Below, one piece after another: positions 1-7,078 of a stretch of DNA of 64,000 nucleotides (position 1 is the first letter of the stretch; each line of letters opens with the position of its first letter). The position numbers were made by a program, and so were the translations under genes. The notes under the pieces were generated by a model that saw nothing but the letters and a program-made list of their open reading frames with translations, was not told the origin of the DNA and searched no databases. The DNA comes from Paracholeplasma manati (lineage in GTDB: Bacteria > Bacillota_I > Bacilli_A > Acholeplasmatales > UBA5453), in NCBI RefSeq assembly GCF_025742995.1, contig NZ_JAOVQM010000001.1, positions 124,001 to 188,000 of the forward strand, written 5' to 3'.

Positions 1-877
1 CTATGTGGTGGTTTTGAGCATCGACCCAGTCATCACATTCTGTATATGCAACTTGACAAGCAAGGGTTGCGAAGAGGTTTGGAGTACAGTTATGGGAGAC
101 GCGCAATTCATGATGAATGGCTTCTCTCATCTTCGGGTTTCTAATTACGATATTCGATAAATGTAATCCTGCAATATTGAAGGTTTTATTGGGAGAAGTG
201 CAGACCATGAGTTGATCATAATCATCTAAATAATGTCCAAGCGATGTAAATTCATGTCCTTTAAGGATAATGTCAGCGTGAATTTCATCTGAAACTAAGG
301 TCACCTTGTATTTCTTACATAGATTCACGACTTGTTCGATTTCATGTTTGGTCCACACACGTCCAACTGGGTTGTGTGGGTTACATAAAATAAACATCTT
401 AGCCCCTTGTTTAAAGGCTTCTTCTAAGCCAAAGAAATCCATTGTGTAATGACCATTGATATTGACTAGTTTATTATCGATGAGTTCACGGTGGTTGTCG
501 TGGATGACATCGAAAAATCTTGGATAAACTGGTGTTTGAATAACGACCTTATCCTGTTTTCGAGTTAAGCCTTTAACAGCTAAATACAGCGCAGCAACCA
601 CGCCTGGTGCAGGAAAAAACTCACCTTTTTGAACCGTAAAATGGTATCTTCGAGAAAACCAATTGGCGACGGCTTTTTCATAGGATTCATCAATATAGTT
701 ATAACCGAAAGCCCCATGTTCAACGCGCTTTTTTAACGCGTCAATGATGGGTTTTGGTGACTTATAGTCTGAATCTGCGATAGAAAAAGGTAAAAAATCA
801 TCCTCAAAAGGACCTCTTTCTAAGTCCCATTTTCGAGCATTGGTGTAACTGCGATCAAGCGATTTAAATGCGTTCAT
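1..877 (-). CDS. MalY/PatB-type PLP-dependent C-S lyase/aminotransferase (C-terminus beyond window)
   Basis: A fold-type I PLP enzyme running off the left edge, so about 292 N-terminal residues are visible. It opens MNAFKSLDRSYTNARKWDL. The substrate/PLP-binding asparagine is seen in CNPHNPVGRVW, the pyridoxal aspartate in SDEIHADI and the Schiff-base lysine in SPNKTFNIAGL. This motif set and spacing are typical of MalY/PatB cystathionine beta-lyase-like proteins, which cleave C-S bonds of cystathionine or cysteine conjugates in the cytoplasm; the true substrate cannot be told from sequence. The start ATG at 875-877 follows an AGAGG ribosome binding site. No neighbour in the window points to a pathway. 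A generic class I/II aminotransferase is the main alternative. Confidence 0.88.
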   Translation of the reverse strand, partial: MNAFKSLDRSYTNARKWDLERGPFEDDFLPFSIADSDYKSPKPIIDALKKRVEHGAFGYNYIDESYEKAVANWFSRRYHFTVQKGEFFPAPGVVAALYLAVKGLTRKQDKVVIQTPVYPRFFDVIHDNHRELIDNKLVNINGHYTMDFFGLEEAFKQGAKMFILCNPHNPVGRVWTKHEIEQVVNLCKKYKVTLVSDEIHADIILKGHEFTSLGHYLDDYDQLMVCTSPNKTFNIAGLHLSNIVIRNPKMREAIHHELRVSHNCTPNLFATLACQVAYTECDDWVDAQNHHI

Positions 878-949
878 AGTTAATATACCTCTAAGGTTTC
901 TATGTTTATTATAAAGGAAATAAAAGATAGATTAAACCCCTTAAAAAGA

Positions 950-975
950 AAAAATCACCGTTTTGGTGATTTTAT
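950..975 (-). terminator. Intrinsic terminator after the GNAT gene
   Basis: On the minus strand AAAATCACC / GGTGATTTT forms a stem with a short loop and a T run directly after it. The stem begins at the stop codon of the GNAT gene. Confidence 0.8.
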
Positions 976-1334
976 TCAAAAATAGAGCCGATTTTTTTCA
1001 TGCCAATCTTTTCATAATAAGGATCAACATCCGACATCACATAAACGGGTTGATAAATCGATTTGAGGTGATCAATGAGTTTTTTACCATACCCATGTCC
1101 ACGGTGGCTTTTTCTTACCAACAAATCATAGATATAAAACCCAAAACCACTGTCATCTCTACCACGGATGAAACCAATACATATAGATTCATCCATCAAC
1201 ACATAAACCGTTGAACTTTCAATTGCTAAACGATATTGATTTCTATGTTCGATGTATTCTACCCATTCAGGGTCACTTTCAATCAGATCGAATAACGCAT
1301 CTTCATAGGTATAGTTATAATGTACTAAAACCAT
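972..1334 (-). CDS. GNAT-family N-acetyltransferase
   Basis: A 120-residue single-domain GNAT protein. The acetyl-CoA pyrophosphate-binding motif A is visible as RKSHRGHGYGKKLI, preceded by the strand GFYIYDLLV and followed by the C-terminal YYEKIGMKKIG that closes the fold. GNAT enzymes move an acetyl group from acetyl-CoA to an amine; the acceptor is unknown. A TTG five codons upstream is open, but the ATG at 1332-1334 is preferred because GAGGG lies 8 nt upstream of it. It starts one base after the stop of the upstream SRPBCC gene, so the two are almost certainly co-transcribed and perhaps translationally coupled. Confidence 0.85.
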   Translation of the reverse strand: MVLVHYNYTYEDALFDLIESDPEWVEYIEHRNQYRLAIESSTVYVLMDESICIGFIRGRDDSGFGFYIYDLLVRKSHRGHGYGKKLIDHLKSIYQPVYVMSDVDPYYEKIGMKKIGSIFE

Positions 1335-1335
1335 A

Positions 1336-1755
1336 TCATAGTCCCTCAATAAATGTTTTGAACACAGTCATGATTCGCGTGGTTTCCCCTTTAAACAACG
1401 CTTCAGATCGTTCAATACCATCTTCAAAAGTAAAAATGACATCCATTTGATAATCGGTTTGTTGACCTAAGTCTTTGAAATGATAGTCACAGCGGTTGTT
1501 TACACCAGGTACTTCATAGACAAAAACGAGTTTATATGGTAACTCATTTTCGAGTACTTTCACGGACATCTTTGACTTAACACCGATCACATCATAAATC
1601 AAAAACCCTTCAAAACCTGCTTTTGGCCATACACCTTTGACGGTTTCAATGTCGATTAAATGGGGTTGCCAGAGCTTCATCATGGCGATATCGATGAAGC
1701 CATGAATCACCTTGTCTATGTGTTGATTGAACGTTGTTTGAACTTGGTATTGCAT
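1336..1755 (-). CDS. SRPBCC (START/polyketide-cyclase-like) family protein
   Basis: A 139-residue protein with the SRPBCC pattern: an N-terminal strand (MQYQVQTTFNQHIDKVIHGF), alternating strands through the middle, and a long C-terminal helix (ERSEALFKGETTRIMTVFKTFIEGL). Proteins of this fold have a deep hydrophobic cavity and are often annotated as polyketide cyclase or SRPBCC proteins without a proven ligand. No signal peptide, so probably cytoplasmic. It is the first gene of a two-gene unit with the GNAT acetyltransferase. Nothing in the sequence gives the ligand. Confidence 0.7.
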   Translation of the reverse strand: MQYQVQTTFNQHIDKVIHGFIDIAMMKLWQPHLIDIETVKGVWPKAGFEGFLIYDVIGVKSKMSVKVLENELPYKLVFVYEVPGVNNRCDYHFKDLGQQTDYQMDVIFTFEDGIERSEALFKGETTRIMTVFKTFIEGL

Positions 1756-1790
1756 GCTATCACCTCAAGTTTACTATATCATAGATTAAG

Positions 1791-1817
1791 AAAAAGACCA
1801 TCTTTTTATCGATGGTC
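1791..1817 (-). terminator. Intrinsic terminator after the cation antiporter
   Basis: Minus-strand stem AGACCATC / GATGGTCT with an 8-nt loop, followed by TTTTCTT. It separates the antiporter from the SRPBCC-GNAT pair. Confidence 0.8.
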
Positions 1818-1825
1818 TACAGTTA

Positions 1826-2818
1826 TTAAAATATAGATAAAGCTCTTAATACGATGTAAACTAGATAAGATGCATAGATGAACACCAACGCGAACCCTTC
1901 TTTTTTAGATACTTTTCCATATGTCACTGCAGCACCTAAAGCAAACACGGTTACACCAATCATGATAAGAATATCGATGAGTACATCTCCATTGATGCCT
2001 AGTGGGGTGACTATACCAGATAACCCTAAGATGAATAATATATTGAAAATATTAGAACCCACTAGGTTACCAAAAGCAATCTCATTTTCACCTTTTTTGG
2101 CTGCCACAATGGAAGTAACCATTTCGGGTAACGATGTTCCAACAGCCACAATCGATAACCCCACCAAAGTGATGGCTTTAGTTGTAGTTATACCAAATAG
2201 ATTGACCAACACATCTACCGCGATGTTTTCAGCCCCTTTGGTGACCATCCAACCACCGGCTGTGACACCTAAAAGACCAATCACGACCCAAAGAATGGAT
2301 TTTTTCATATCCATAATCACGTAGTCTTCGTTCGATTCAGCGTCTTTAGAAGTCTTAAGCATGAGATAGATATAACCTACAAATACCACCAATAGAATGA
2401 GCGCTTCCCACCAAACAATCAACGCATCGGCTTGGAAAGCAAACGCAAATAAAGCAATGAGAAGGGATGCGAAAACCAAATAAGGAAATTCCTTTTTGTG
2501 CATGGTTTTCGATACATGCACCGGTCTGGCGATCGCGGTTAAACCTAGAATGAGGGTAATATTCACGATATTGGACCCAATGACATTGCCCATCGCGATA
2601 TCCGCTGTTTGTCCTGGCGCTACCGTGAGCGAAGCAATAAAACTGACTGCGAGTTCCGGTAATGAGGTACCGAACGCGACCAAAGTCAAACCAATGACTA
2701 AAGAAGAAATTTTAAAACGTTTCGCAATCGATGCCGATGAAGCAACAAAAAAGTCAGCACCTTTCACCAGAAAAACAAACCCAATCAAAAGTAGTAAAAC
2801 ATTGATGACGTGTTCCAT
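1826..2818 (-). CDS. CaxA/YrbG-family calcium(manganese)/sodium antiporter
   Basis: A 330-residue integral membrane protein of about 10 helices with the two inverted alpha-repeats of the CaCA superfamily. The first has AFGTSLPE and GNVIGSNIVN; the second has AVGTSLPE and GNLVGSNIFN. These acidic and asparagine residues form the ion-binding site. The family exchanges Ca2+ or other divalent cations against Na+ (or H+) across the plasma membrane. A yybP-ykoY manganese riboswitch lies immediately upstream, so in this organism the physiological substrate may be Mn2+ efflux rather than, or as well as, Ca2+; that is inference from context. Length is normal and both repeats are intact. Confidence 0.92.
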   Translation of the reverse strand: MEHVINVLLLLIGFVFLVKGADFFVASSASIAKRFKISSLVIGLTLVAFGTSLPELAVSFIASLTVAPGQTADIAMGNVIGSNIVNITLILGLTAIARPVHVSKTMHKKEFPYLVFASLLIALFAFAFQADALIVWWEALILLVVFVGYIYLMLKTSKDAESNEDYVIMDMKKSILWVVIGLLGVTAGGWMVTKGAENIAVDVLVNLFGITTTKAITLVGLSIVAVGTSLPEMVTSIVAAKKGENEIAFGNLVGSNIFNILFILGLSGIVTPLGINGDVLIDILIMIGVTVFALGAAVTYGKVSKKEGFALVFIYASYLVYIVLRALSIF

Positions 2819-2845
2819 AGACGTCTCCTTTCATAAGGTGTCTTG

Positions 2846-2882
2846 GAAAAAGAAAAACCTCCAAGACAAAAAGTCTTGAAGG
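2846..2882 (-). terminator. Terminator of the yybP-ykoY expression platform
   Basis: Minus-strand stem CCTTCAAGAC / GTCTTGGAGG with a T5 loop, then TTTTTCTTTTT. It lies between the aptamer and the antiporter start, the expected place for riboswitch-controlled termination. Its 5' arm continues from the last aptamer strand, so the two structures could compete. Confidence 0.8.
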
Positions 2883-2966
2883 TCTTGTTACAAGCTCAGC
2901 TTGGAATGCACCGGGTTAAGATATAACCGTCCTGACGATGGATTCTTGGGAAACTACTCCCCTTCG
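2846..2966 (-). ncRNA. yybP-ykoY manganese riboswitch
   Basis: The leader contains the hallmark strand AAGGGGAGTAG near its 5' end (2953-2963), then CAGGACGGTTA, CCGGTGCATTCC and a closing CTGAGCTTG...AAGACC segment, in the order of the yybP-ykoY aptamer. The family binds Mn2+ at a kissing interface and usually turns on Mn2+/Ca2+ exporters (MntP, TerC-like, P-type ATPases, CaxA-like). Here it is followed at once by an intrinsic terminator and then the antiporter gene. Aptamer recognition is from sequence motifs only, not from a covariance model. Confidence 0.88.
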
Positions 2967-2972
2967 ATGCTT

Positions 2973-3000
2973 ATTCTATCATAACCCATCCAAATGTCAA
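2973..3000 (-). promoter_or_regulatory. Sigma-A promoter of the riboswitch-antiporter transcript
   Basis: Minus strand: TTGACA (2995-3000), 16-bp spacer, TAGAAT (2973-2978). Predicted start near 2966, just before the riboswitch aptamer. Confidence 0.7.
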
Positions 3001-3169
3001 TGGAAACGATGGTCTATTTGAGGTTTATTTTTCGAATGGGTTTCGCTTCAATATAACAGCGTTCACCGCGAGGTTCTAATTGAAATACTGGGGCGTTTTC
3101 TAAATCGAATTCATACCCATATAGCGTTGGGGTTCTAAAGATATGATTTCAAATCCATCTGGGATGGGT

Positions 3170-3330
3170 TTGGTGAACTACCCACCACTTAACTAGAAGT
3201 GGGGGCTTCCTATCCATAAAAGCGTACCCGCGATTGACTCAATAGGCTATCCCCGTAGTCCCTACGGTTCTTAATGTGTCTTATTACTGGAAAGCTAATT
3301 TGTACTGTCTTAATCCCTCTTGATTGATGT
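3170..3330 (-). ncRNA. Predicted reRNA (omega RNA) of the first TnpB element
   Basis: Position-based prediction. In IS200/IS605 elements the guide RNA covers the 3' end of tnpB and the right-end hairpin and takes its guide from DNA just past the element. Here the scaffold would include the right-end stem at about 3181-3205, and the guide would begin in the former araC sequence at about 3177 and run downward. No promoter or processing site was identified. Confidence 0.4.
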
Positions 3331-4527
3331 TGATCGCTGCGTTGTGATCTCTATCTAAGTGTAGTTCACACTGCTTACACTCAAATACTCGATTATTAAG
3401 TTTGAGTTCACTATGAATCTCACCACAGGTACTACAGGTCTTTGAGGATGGATACCACTGATCCATCACCATCAAAGTCTTACCTTGTATTTCTAACTTA
3501 TACTTTAAGAATGAAACAAATCTAGTCCATCCAAACCTCGAAATCTGTTTGGCGTAATAAGGATTCGTCTGAGACATCTCTATGAGATTTAATCTTTCTA
3601 CACTCACCAAATCGTAACGCTTGGTTATCGCGTTAGATAGTTTATGTAAAAAGTCATCTCTTTTATGTCTGATTCGTTCATGTAATAAAGCGATCTCTAA
3701 TACTTTTTTATGATAGTTATTAGAACCTTGGATTCTTCTAGATAGACTTCTTTGAAGAATACTTAGTTTGATAAAGTCTGTTTGAATATCGGTTGGGTAA
3801 TCTAGTTTGAATCCTTGATCATCCACATAAAAATGATTCATCGAGAAATCTAGACCAATCGATGTTTTGATTTCTTGTCTCTTAATCTCTTTCTGGTATT
3901 CATAAAGTATCGAGACATAGTACTTACCTGTACTACTCTTAGAAACAGTTACGTTCTTCAAAGACATATCACTAGGTATGGCTCTGTGTTGTTTGATTTT
4001 CACTTCACCGAGTTTAGGTAGTTTGATATAACCCTTTAATAGAACGATGTTATTGTTAACAAGGTTGGTTGTATACCCGTAGTCTTGTTTCTTAGAATGA
4101 AATTTAGGAAAGTCTTGTTTATGATTGAAGAATTGTTTAAAAGCTTTTTCTAGATTGAGTTGCGTATTGGCTAGAGATAAAGAGTCGATGTCTTTTAGAA
4201 ATGGATAAGTATCTTTATACTGTGCAGGACGATTGTATAACATGGTTTTATCAAGTTCATACTGTTTTTGTTTATCTTCTAACATCTTGTTCCAGAGAAA
4301 GCGATTATGGCCAAGGGTCATATGAATCAAAGTCTGTTGAGTTTGAGTTGGATAGATTCTAAACTTAAAGGCTTTGTTCATCCGATATTTCCCCATTTCA
4401 TAGTATTTATGTATAGTGATTATTCAACTATATTATAACATTATTTATGGGTGTTTGTATACTAAAGAGTGAAAACAAATCAATTCATCCCACTACTTGA
4501 AGAGGAAGGGGACTTCTTGATTGTGTT
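3178..4527 (-). mobile_element. TnpB-only IS200/IS605 (IS1341-like) element
   Basis: About 1.35 kb holding a single tnpB gene, in the same orientation as the host gene. Both ends carry subterminal hairpins typical of the family: right end CCACTT/AAGTGG around 3181-3205, left end around 4488-4520. No TnpA (Y1 transposase) is present, so movement would need TnpA in trans. The left flank on the minus strand is ACTTTTAAC and the right end reads GGTAGTTCAC; exact cleavage points cannot be fixed to better than a few bases because several choices restore the host reading frame. There is no target duplication, as expected for this family. Confidence 0.85.
3284..4381 (-). CDS. tnpB: TnpB RNA-guided endonuclease (RuvC, zinc-ribbon type)
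   Basis: A 365-residue TnpB counted from the ATG at 4379-4381, chosen over an ATG five codons upstream because GGGGAAA lies at proper spacing before it. The RuvC catalytic set is complete: Asp178 in GLDFS, Glu262 in VSVERLNL and Asp345 in DRDHNAAINI. The zinc-ribbon cysteines are at 316/319 and 335/338 (CSTCGEI and CKQCEL). The N-terminal KFRIYPT is characteristic. TnpB is a programmable nuclease that uses the element's own reRNA to cut DNA next to a TAM, helping the element persist. All key residues are intact, so it may be active. Confidence 0.93.
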   Translation of the reverse strand: MNKAFKFRIYPTQTQQTLIHMTLGHNRFLWNKMLEDKQKQYELDKTMLYNRPAQYKDTYPFLKDIDSLSLANTQLNLEKAFKQFFNHKQDFPKFHSKKQDYGYTTNLVNNNIVLLKGYIKLPKLGEVKIKQHRAIPSDMSLKNVTVSKSSTGKYYVSILYEYQKEIKRQEIKTSIGLDFSMNHFYVDDQGFKLDYPTDIQTDFIKLSILQRSLSRRIQGSNNYHKKVLEIALLHERIRHKRDDFLHKLSNAITKRYDLVSVERLNLIEMSQTNPYYAKQISRFGWTRFVSFLKYKLEIQGKTLMVMDQWYPSSKTCSTCGEIHSELKLNNRVFECKQCELHLDRDHNAAININQEGLRQYKLAFQ

Positions 4528-5269
4528 GTTAAAAGTCATCGGTACTTCAACGCCTTGAACATAGGTCGATTTGCCTGCTTTTAATTTTTTGGGTAACCAT
4601 AAACCCACAGGTTCATAAAGGGCTTCTTTGATTGAAGTTAGGATCCCCCAAACATCACAACCTACTTCTTCACAATAAGCAAAGTAGTGTTCGGCTTTGA
4701 TCCCTCTTCTGACGATCAATTGTCTTTCGGGTCTTTCAATGACTTGGGTAAAAATCGGTACGGCTTGATAGTTCATCGGTGTTTTTCTCCTTTGTAAGAA
4801 TGATTGGTAATCGGACAGGATGTAAGGTAAAAAGAGTTGGATTGCGGGGGTGTCTTTTTTATAACGATAGGGACTGACCCCGAATTGTTTCGAAAACGCC
4901 CTGGTAAAACCTTCATGCGAATCAAATAAAAACTCAAGTGCCACCTCTAAAACTTTGATGTTTTCATCCCTGAGTTTCAGTGCGGCAAGTGTCAATCGTC
5001 TTTCTTTAATGTATTGCATCGGGGTTTTATCCAAATGCTTTCTAAACAGTTTATCCACATACCAAGGCGAATAGTGAGATACTTTTGCGAGCTCTAGCAA
5101 CGTAATCTCATCCAAAAGGTGTGCCTCAATATACTTTTGTAGTTTCGCAATCTCTCTCATTTGATCATCCATGTCATCACCGACTTTATTATATGTAAAT
5201 CCTTTTATGAATACTTGACCGATTTTGTCGAGTTGTATTTTACCTTCAACGCATTGAGTATTTAATCTT

Positions 5270-5312
5270 GTTATTAAAAATAATAAACCACTAATCGGAT
5301 CAGCAGTTTATT
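5270..5312 (-). terminator. Intrinsic terminator after the histidine kinase
   Basis: Minus-strand 13-bp stem AATAAACTGCT / AGTGGTTTATT (with G-U pairs), followed by ATTTTTAAT. It ends the exporter-regulator-kinase operon. Confidence 0.75.
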
Positions 5313-5322
5313 AAGGTAATTA

Positions 5323-6351
5323 TTATCCATTTTGAGTGGGTTTTAATGGTAAGGTTATTGTTGTCTCAAAGGTGTCTTTCTCATTCGTATTAAATGAGAT
5401 GGTTCCACCTAATTTATGGATGATACGTTTCACTATAGACAATCCTATACCACTTCCATTTTGTTTATGGACAGGATTTGTAACATAAAAAATCTCCGTT
5501 AAATGATCGATGTCTTGATTCAAAACTAGAACACCATCGTTCTGTATTTGAACGATAAGGTTATCATCTGAATAATCCATTTGGATGATAATATGTCCTC
5601 CATTTGGTGTGAATTTAACTGCATTCTCAACTAGATTTTTCCATACTTGGTACAATAAGGCTTTATTCGAAGTTATCGTTTTATCAATCAAGTTTAATTC
5701 TAGATGTATTTTTTTATTTTCCCACTCTAGTTGAAGCAGTTGAATGACGTTGCGAATTTGTTCAGCCAAATTAAAGCAATCATTTTGTGGTGTAATCTCA
5801 TCTGAATCTAACAAAGATAATTGTAACAAGTGCTGTGTCAAGTTGGATAACCTCTGGGCTTGGTCAGAAATAATGATTGCGTATTCACGCATTTCAGAAG
5901 ACTCATTAGTGTCATCAATCATCATATCTGCGTACCCTTTAATCGCTGCCAAAGGGGTTTTCAGCTCATGAGAAAAATTTCTTACAAATGATTTATTTAA
6001 ATATTCATTAGAATTAAGTGCCTGAACCATCTTATTGAATCGTTGACTCAACTGAGATAGTTCATCTTTTCCATGAACATCGATCATAATGTTATAATCG
6101 CCATTGGTTACTTTTTCAGTTGCAGTGTTGATGTTTTTTATCCGCTTAACAATCATACTATTTATAATAATTGTAGATAAAATCAAAGCTAGCGCAACAC
6201 TAAACAACATGCCGAAAAAGAATAAGTTCGATATGAATAATTCTCTTTCTGGAAATGTTTCAAATAGACTGACAATAAATCGGGGAATGATTGTAGATAC
6301 GATAAAAACAATGATGACCACCATAATGATCTTTAATGAGATTCGTTTCAT
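5323..6351 (-). CDS. Sensor histidine kinase (HAMP-HisKA-HATPase)
   Basis: 342 residues. Two N-terminal membrane segments (about 8-30 and 42-64) bracket a very short external loop, suggesting intramembrane sensing. A HAMP linker (about 65-115) follows, then HisKA with phospho-acceptor His128 in NFSHELKTPLAAIKG, and the ATPase with N-box LVENAVKFTPNGG and G-box GSGIGLSIVKRIIHKLGG. The ATG overlaps the response regulator stop as ATGA, implying translational coupling. It is last in an operon behind a MacB-like exporter and its response regulator, so it probably senses an envelope-active compound or envelope damage; the ligand is not known. Confidence 0.93.
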   Translation of the reverse strand: MKRISLKIIMVVIIVFIVSTIIPRFIVSLFETFPERELFISNLFFFGMLFSVALALILSTIIINSMIVKRIKNINTATEKVTNGDYNIMIDVHGKDELSQLSQRFNKMVQALNSNEYLNKSFVRNFSHELKTPLAAIKGYADMMIDDTNESSEMREYAIIISDQAQRLSNLTQHLLQLSLLDSDEITPQNDCFNLAEQIRNVIQLLQLEWENKKIHLELNLIDKTITSNKALLYQVWKNLVENAVKFTPNGGHIIIQMDYSDDNLIVQIQNDGVLVLNQDIDHLTEIFYVTNPVHKQNGSGIGLSIVKRIIHKLGGTISFNTNEKDTFETTITLPLKPTQNG

Positions 6352-7016
6352 TTGATTACCGCCTTATATCCTAAACCACGTACGGTTTGAATTTCAAAAT
6401 CTGAAGACATCACCATTTCTCTTAGCCGTTTGATGTGGGTATCCACAGTTCTATCGTAACTATCGGAGTCAAATCCCCAGATCTCATTCATCAATTGTTC
6501 TCGAGTAAAAATGATGTTCGGATTCGATAATAATTTAAACAACAACATGAACTCTTTTTTGGTTAAACTAATATTGTTTCCATCGATAGAACAACTGAAG
6601 GTAAGAAAGTCTAACTTCAGATGTTCCAATTCGATTTGGTGATCTTTGGTCACTTGATATCGTCTCAACAACGCCTTAATTCTTAAGTGCATTTCTGGCA
6701 GATTGACGGGTTTCGTCATGTAGTCATCAGCGCCAGTTTCGAACCCTTTTTCTTTGTCTTGAAAGGCATCTAATGCTGTCATAATAAGAATCGGAATATC
6801 TTTAGATGATTGTCTAATTTGTTGAGTCAAATCATACCCGTCTTGTTTTGGCATCATCAAATCGGTGATGATCAGGTCTACATGTTGATTTGAAAAAACA
6901 TCAAAACCGGATTTACCATCTTCAGCTTCAATCACATGATAGCCTTGTTTATTTAAATAGGTCTTAATCAATGTGCGGATGGATAGTTCATCTTCGACCA
7001 ATAGTATTTTAAACAT
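6348..7016 (-). CDS. OmpR/PhoB-family response regulator
   Basis: 222 residues from the ATG at 7014-7016, chosen because AAAGGAGG sits 8 nt upstream; the in-frame ATG eight codons earlier has no ribosome binding site. Receiver domain with acidic pocket VEDE, phospho-acceptor Asp52 in IITDLMMP, and the conserved Lys in MTKPVNLPE. A winged-helix domain follows, with FTREQLMNEIWGFDSDSYDRTVDTHIKRLR and the end VRGLGYKAVIK. It lies 60 bp after the ABC exporter gene and overlaps the kinase gene by 4 bp. It presumably controls this operon and perhaps others. Confidence 0.94.
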   Translation of the reverse strand: MFKILLVEDELSIRTLIKTYLNKQGYHVIEAEDGKSGFDVFSNQHVDLIITDLMMPKQDGYDLTQQIRQSSKDIPILIMTALDAFQDKEKGFETGADDYMTKPVNLPEMHLRIKALLRRYQVTKDHQIELEHLKLDFLTFSCSIDGNNISLTKKEFMLLFKLLSNPNIIFTREQLMNEIWGFDSDSYDRTVDTHIKRLREMVMSSDFEIQTVRGLGYKAVIK

Positions 7017-7078
7017 ACCGATGTCCTCCTTTGTCTTCATATTAACACATTCTATTGGATTATATACCCATCTTAAGG

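Larger units (their letters stand above)
3014..5172 (-). pseudogene. AraC-family regulator with GyrI-like effector domain, split by an IS element
   Basis: The 5' part (about 4528-5172) encodes an AraC helix-turn-helix region (residues 1-105, with LLELAKVSHYSPWYVDKLF and the second HTH ending FGVSPYRYKK) and the start of a GyrI-like effector-binding domain. It reads to VEVPMTFNN, then into IS DNA and a stop at 4480. The 3' part continues beyond the IS at about 3014-3177, where minus-strand translation gives FTKPIPDGFEIISLEPQRYMG and, after a one-base frameshift, EFDLENAPVFQLEP to a stop at 3014-3016. Joining the two parts gives an in-frame GyrI-like domain up to that shift. The truncated DNA-binding part could still be made; the intact regulator cannot. 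Start ATG at 5172 follows GGTGATGAC. Confidence 0.85.

Noticed and set aside
3178-4527. Group II intron or group I intron splitting the AraC gene
   Set aside because: The only encoded protein is TnpB and the ends have IS200/IS605 hairpins; no intron domains or reverse transcriptase are present.
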